Origin: Nitrospinaceae bacterium
GTDB taxonomy: Bacteria; Nitrospinota; Nitrospinia; Nitrospinales; VA-1
Length of the DNA stretch: 64,000 bases
Direction of reading: 5' to 3'
NCBI GenBank assembly: GCA_029261655.1
Contig: JAJDAY010000036.1
Coordinates: 1-64,000, forward strand
Shown: positions 61,745 through 64,000 of the stretch, piece by piece
Layout: the number at the start of each line of letters is the position of its first letter
Numbering within the stretch: the stretch's first letter is position 1
Translations under genes and position numbers: made by a program
Notes under the pieces: model-generated
Databases searched by the model: none
What the model was told of the DNA's origin: nothing
The model's input: the letters and a program-made list of their open reading frames with translations, nothing else

Positions 61745-62686
61745 TCAATTTTGTTTGAACGCGGCTATGGTGCGTTCCAGAGAATCAGGATCATTCGCCT
61801 GATGACACTCGATATTTTTATTAAACCGACGCATCAGCCCCGAAAGGACTTTGCCGGGTCCAAGCTCGACCACCGTATGAATGCCCTGGTCCACAATGTA
61901 TTTCATGGTTTCAACCCATCTGACAGAGCTGCAAACCTGCTGTCTCAAAGCTTCTTTTGCGTCCGCACCGCTTGTATTGGGGATCGCATCGACATTGGTG
62001 ATGACTGGAAAGGACAGGTCCTGAAAGTTTGTTGTTTCAAGCTCTTTTTGCAACTTGATTTCGGCTGGCTTCATCAAGGAACAATGAAAGGGCGCACTGA
62101 CGGGTAACAGGATCGATTTTTTCGCTCCTAATTCTTTCGCTTTACCGGCAACCTCTTCGACAGGTTCTTTATGCCCGGCAATGACCGTTTGCTCCGGGCT
62201 GTTCAGGTTGGCCAATTGTACCCTGACACGATCGTTCGAAGCCTCTTCACATAGTTTTTGGATTTCTTCTGCTGGCATTCCAATAATCGCGGCCATGGAA
62301 CCGACACCGACCGGAACCGCCTCCTGCATGAATCGCCCACGAAGCTGAACCAGTTTGACAGCGTCACGAAATTGAATCGCCCCCGCTGCCACCAGCGCGG
62401 AATATTCACCCAAACTATGGCCCGCCGACAGCATGCAATTAATATCATGTTCCCTTAGCATATTCAAGGCTATTATACTGTGAATGAGGATAGCGGGCTG
62501 GGTGTTTTCGGTGAGATTTAAAACTTCCTCAGGACCATTGAAGCATATCGATTTTATATCCACGCCCAGAACTTCATTTGCCTCATCAAACATCTGCCGG
62601 GCTGCAGGAAAGGTGTCATAAAATTCTTTGCCCATACCGACAAACTGAGAACCCTGCCCTGGGAATAAAAAAGCGATCCCTACCAT
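61745..62686 (-). CDS. fabD: Malonyl-CoA-ACP transacylase
   Basis: A 313-residue enzyme. FLFPGQGSQFVGMGKEF starts the fold, the nucleophile Ser is in SAGHSLGEYSALVAAGA, and the His partner is in ILLPVSAPFHCSLM. It transfers malonyl groups from CoA to ACP. Its start overlaps the end of fabH by seven bases. Confidence 0.95.
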   Translation of the reverse strand: MVGIAFLFPGQGSQFVGMGKEFYDTFPAARQMFDEANEVLGVDIKSICFNGPEEVLNLTENTQPAILIHSIIALNMLREHDINCMLSAGHSLGEYSALVAAGAIQFRDAVKLVQLRGRFMQEAVPVGVGSMAAIIGMPAEEIQKLCEEASNDRVRVQLANLNSPEQTVIAGHKEPVEEVAGKAKELGAKKSILLPVSAPFHCSLMKPAEIKLQKELETTNFQDLSFPVITNVDAIPNTSGADAKEALRQQVCSSVRWVETMKYIVDQGIHTVVELGPGKVLSGLMRRFNKNIECHQANDPDSLERTIAAFKQN

Positions 62687-63672
62687 TTAATCACCGCCGC
62701 TCCCCAGGTCAATCCGGCGCCAACCACCATGATCAGCATCCGGCAACCTGGTTTAATGCGTCCCGTTCTTTTGGCTTCATCAATGGCGATAGGAATCGAC
62801 GCCGCCGAAGTGTTGCCGTATTTGTGAATATTGAGGAAAACCTTTTCGGGAGAAACTTCCAGTCTTTTTACCACCGCGTCTATGATTCTTTGATTGGCCT
62901 GGTGGGGAACGATAAGGTCCACATCGTCTCTCGAAAGTCCGTTATACTTCAACGCTTCCTGACAGACTTCCGTCATGCGCTTCACGGCGACCTTAAAGGT
63001 GGCGTTGCCCGACATTTTAATAAAAAATTTGTCTGAATTTCCATTTTCCGGTATCCGTCCGATTGCTTTGGGAACTTCGATCAGGCTGGACAAATTCCCA
63101 TCTGAATATATGTGGGAGGACAACAGTCCGCACTCCTCAGAAGAATCCTTTTGTTTTAAAATCACCGCCCCTGCCCCATCGCCGAATAAAATACAGGTGG
63201 TGCGGTCCGTCCAATCGACAATCCTGGAATTCACTTCGCTCCCGATGACCAGCACATGACGATATCGGCCGCTTTTAATATATTGTTCGGCTATGGACAA
63301 GCCATAAACAAAACCGGAACACACTGCGGAAATATCGAAGGCCGCCGACCGGGTCGCGCCAATTTCTTTTTGCACAAAGCAGGCGGTTGATGGAAAGAGA
63401 ACGTCCGGGGTGGATGTGCAGACAATGATGATGTCCAGTTCATCAGCCGTTATATTTGCCGACTCCAGGGCTTTACGGGCCGCATGAGCCGCAAGAACGG
63501 ACGAAGATTCTTTTTCACTCGCGATGCGTCTTTCCTGAATTCCGGTGCGTGTGCGTATCCATTCGTCGGACGTATCCAACATCTTTTCCAGATCGAAATT
63601 TGTTAAAATTTTCTCAGGAAGATAGGAGCCTGTTCCGGCTAGCTCCGCCTGGCACAAAGTGTGGTCGGTCAT
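62680..63672 (-). CDS. fabH: 3-oxoacyl-ACP synthase III
   Basis: A 330-residue initiating condensing enzyme. The catalytic Cys is in FDISAVCSGFVYGLSIA, His in LIVPHQANQRIIDAV and Asn in IHKYGNTSAASIPIA. It condenses acetyl-CoA (or another primer) with malonyl-ACP. It follows plsX by 21 bases. Confidence 0.95.
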   Translation of the reverse strand: MTDHTLCQAELAGTGSYLPEKILTNFDLEKMLDTSDEWIRTRTGIQERRIASEKESSSVLAAHAARKALESANITADELDIIIVCTSTPDVLFPSTACFVQKEIGATRSAAFDISAVCSGFVYGLSIAEQYIKSGRYRHVLVIGSEVNSRIVDWTDRTTCILFGDGAGAVILKQKDSSEECGLLSSHIYSDGNLSSLIEVPKAIGRIPENGNSDKFFIKMSGNATFKVAVKRMTEVCQEALKYNGLSRDDVDLIVPHQANQRIIDAVVKRLEVSPEKVFLNIHKYGNTSAASIPIAIDEAKRTGRIKPGCRMLIMVVGAGLTWGAAVIKW

Positions 63673-63693
63673 GTTTGATTCGCGCTTGGTGTG

Positions 63694-64000
63694 TTAGGAG
63701 TTCGGATCGGATGATTCTTTTTTGTTTTCAGTGGGTATTTTGGTTTTTGAGGAAGCGTTGCCGTTATCTTTTTCATCTTCACCGAAGGCGATGTTTTTGA
63801 TTGAGTCCCATATACCCCCTTTGCGTTCCCCAAGATTGAGTTCGATGTCGTCCTGAATATGCTGGTTAATTTTTTTCTCGATCAACTCCTTGGCCCGCTT
63901 GATGGCATTTTTGATTGCCTTTGGAGAGGAGCTTCCGTGAGCGATAATACAAACACCATTGACCCCTAAAAGGGGCGCTCCGCCAGTCTCCGAGTGATCG
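63694..64000 (-). CDS. plsX: Phosphate acyltransferase PlsX, C-terminal part (runs off window)
   Basis: The frame stays open to the end of the window. The visible region contains [20 protein letters not shown] and [12 protein letters not shown], typical of the PlsX C-terminus. After the point where PlsX normally ends (about [10 protein letters not shown]) comes a ~47-residue extension with an amphipathic segment ([17 protein letters not shown]) and a polar Lys/Asn/Ser tail. PlsX makes acyl-phosphate for phospholipid synthesis. Confidence 0.85.
   Translation of the reverse strand, partial: DHSETGGAPLLGVNGVCIIAHGSSSPKAIKNAIKRAKELIEKKINQHIQDDIELNLGERKGGIWDSIKNIAFGEDEKDNGNASSKTKIPTENKKESSDPNS

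Overview
The window comes from a Gram-negative bacterium of moderate GC content. The double membrane is inferred from a TonB-dependent receptor, a CsgG-like outer-membrane protein, many Sec signal peptides and a TatC translocase. The housekeeping order plsX-fabH-fabD-fabG-acpP-fabF-rnc, tandem DUF507 genes and MotA/MotB-PilZ would fit a deep-branching lineage such as Nitrospinota, Nitrospirota or Desulfobacterota. That placement is a guess; no marker here settles it.

Region 1 (1-17 kb) is accessory. It starts with the 3' end of a phage-type nuclease-like gene. An island of mostly minus-strand exported proteins follows: a DUF4124 protein, three tandem paralogous ~150-residue cysteine-containing proteins, a protein ending in eight MTGRR-type repeats, a pseudo-formylglycine-generating-enzyme protein, a DUF4399 lipoprotein, a CsgG-like protein, and two long low-complexity proteins (1000 and 525 residues). 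It looks like an envelope or extracellular-matrix island.

Region 2 (17-28 kb) holds signalling genes and decay: a truncated porin joined to a broken gene, a receiver protein, a histidine-kinase remnant, a TonB-receptor remnant, and then an intact TonB receptor - YfiR - CHASE8 hybrid kinase module. Both kinase copies are followed by the same two-part intergenic repeat.

Region 3 (28.9-36.3 kb) is the most interesting part. A tightly packed operon encodes an AMP-ligase/carrier-protein fusion, an anchored SGNH protein, an MBOAT acyltransferase, a 48-residue single-span microprotein ending in IVYWDE, and a zinc-ribbon/methyltransferase-like protein; a second AMP ligase lies just upstream. The layout reproduces DltA-DltC-DltD-DltB-DltX of teichoic-acid D-alanylation, including a separate DltX-like acyl-shuttle peptide, in an organism that appears to have an outer membrane.

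Region 4 (36-58 kb) is mostly chromosomal core: a DUF900 hydrolase, a parvulin-rhodanese fusion, OppD/OppF ATPases, MotA/MotB-like stator with a PilZ protein, TatC, tRNA-Gly(CCC), DUF507 pair, two aldolases, an EVE protein, a GAF/HD-GYP phosphodiesterase, MgtE, a lipoyl-like mini-protein without the lysine, a radical SAM protein, an Mrr-like nuclease and a cupin.

Region 5 (58.2-64 kb) is the minus-strand fatty-acid operon plsX-fabH-fabD-fabG-acpP-fabF-rnc-hspQ, closed by a strong intrinsic terminator at 58279-58298.
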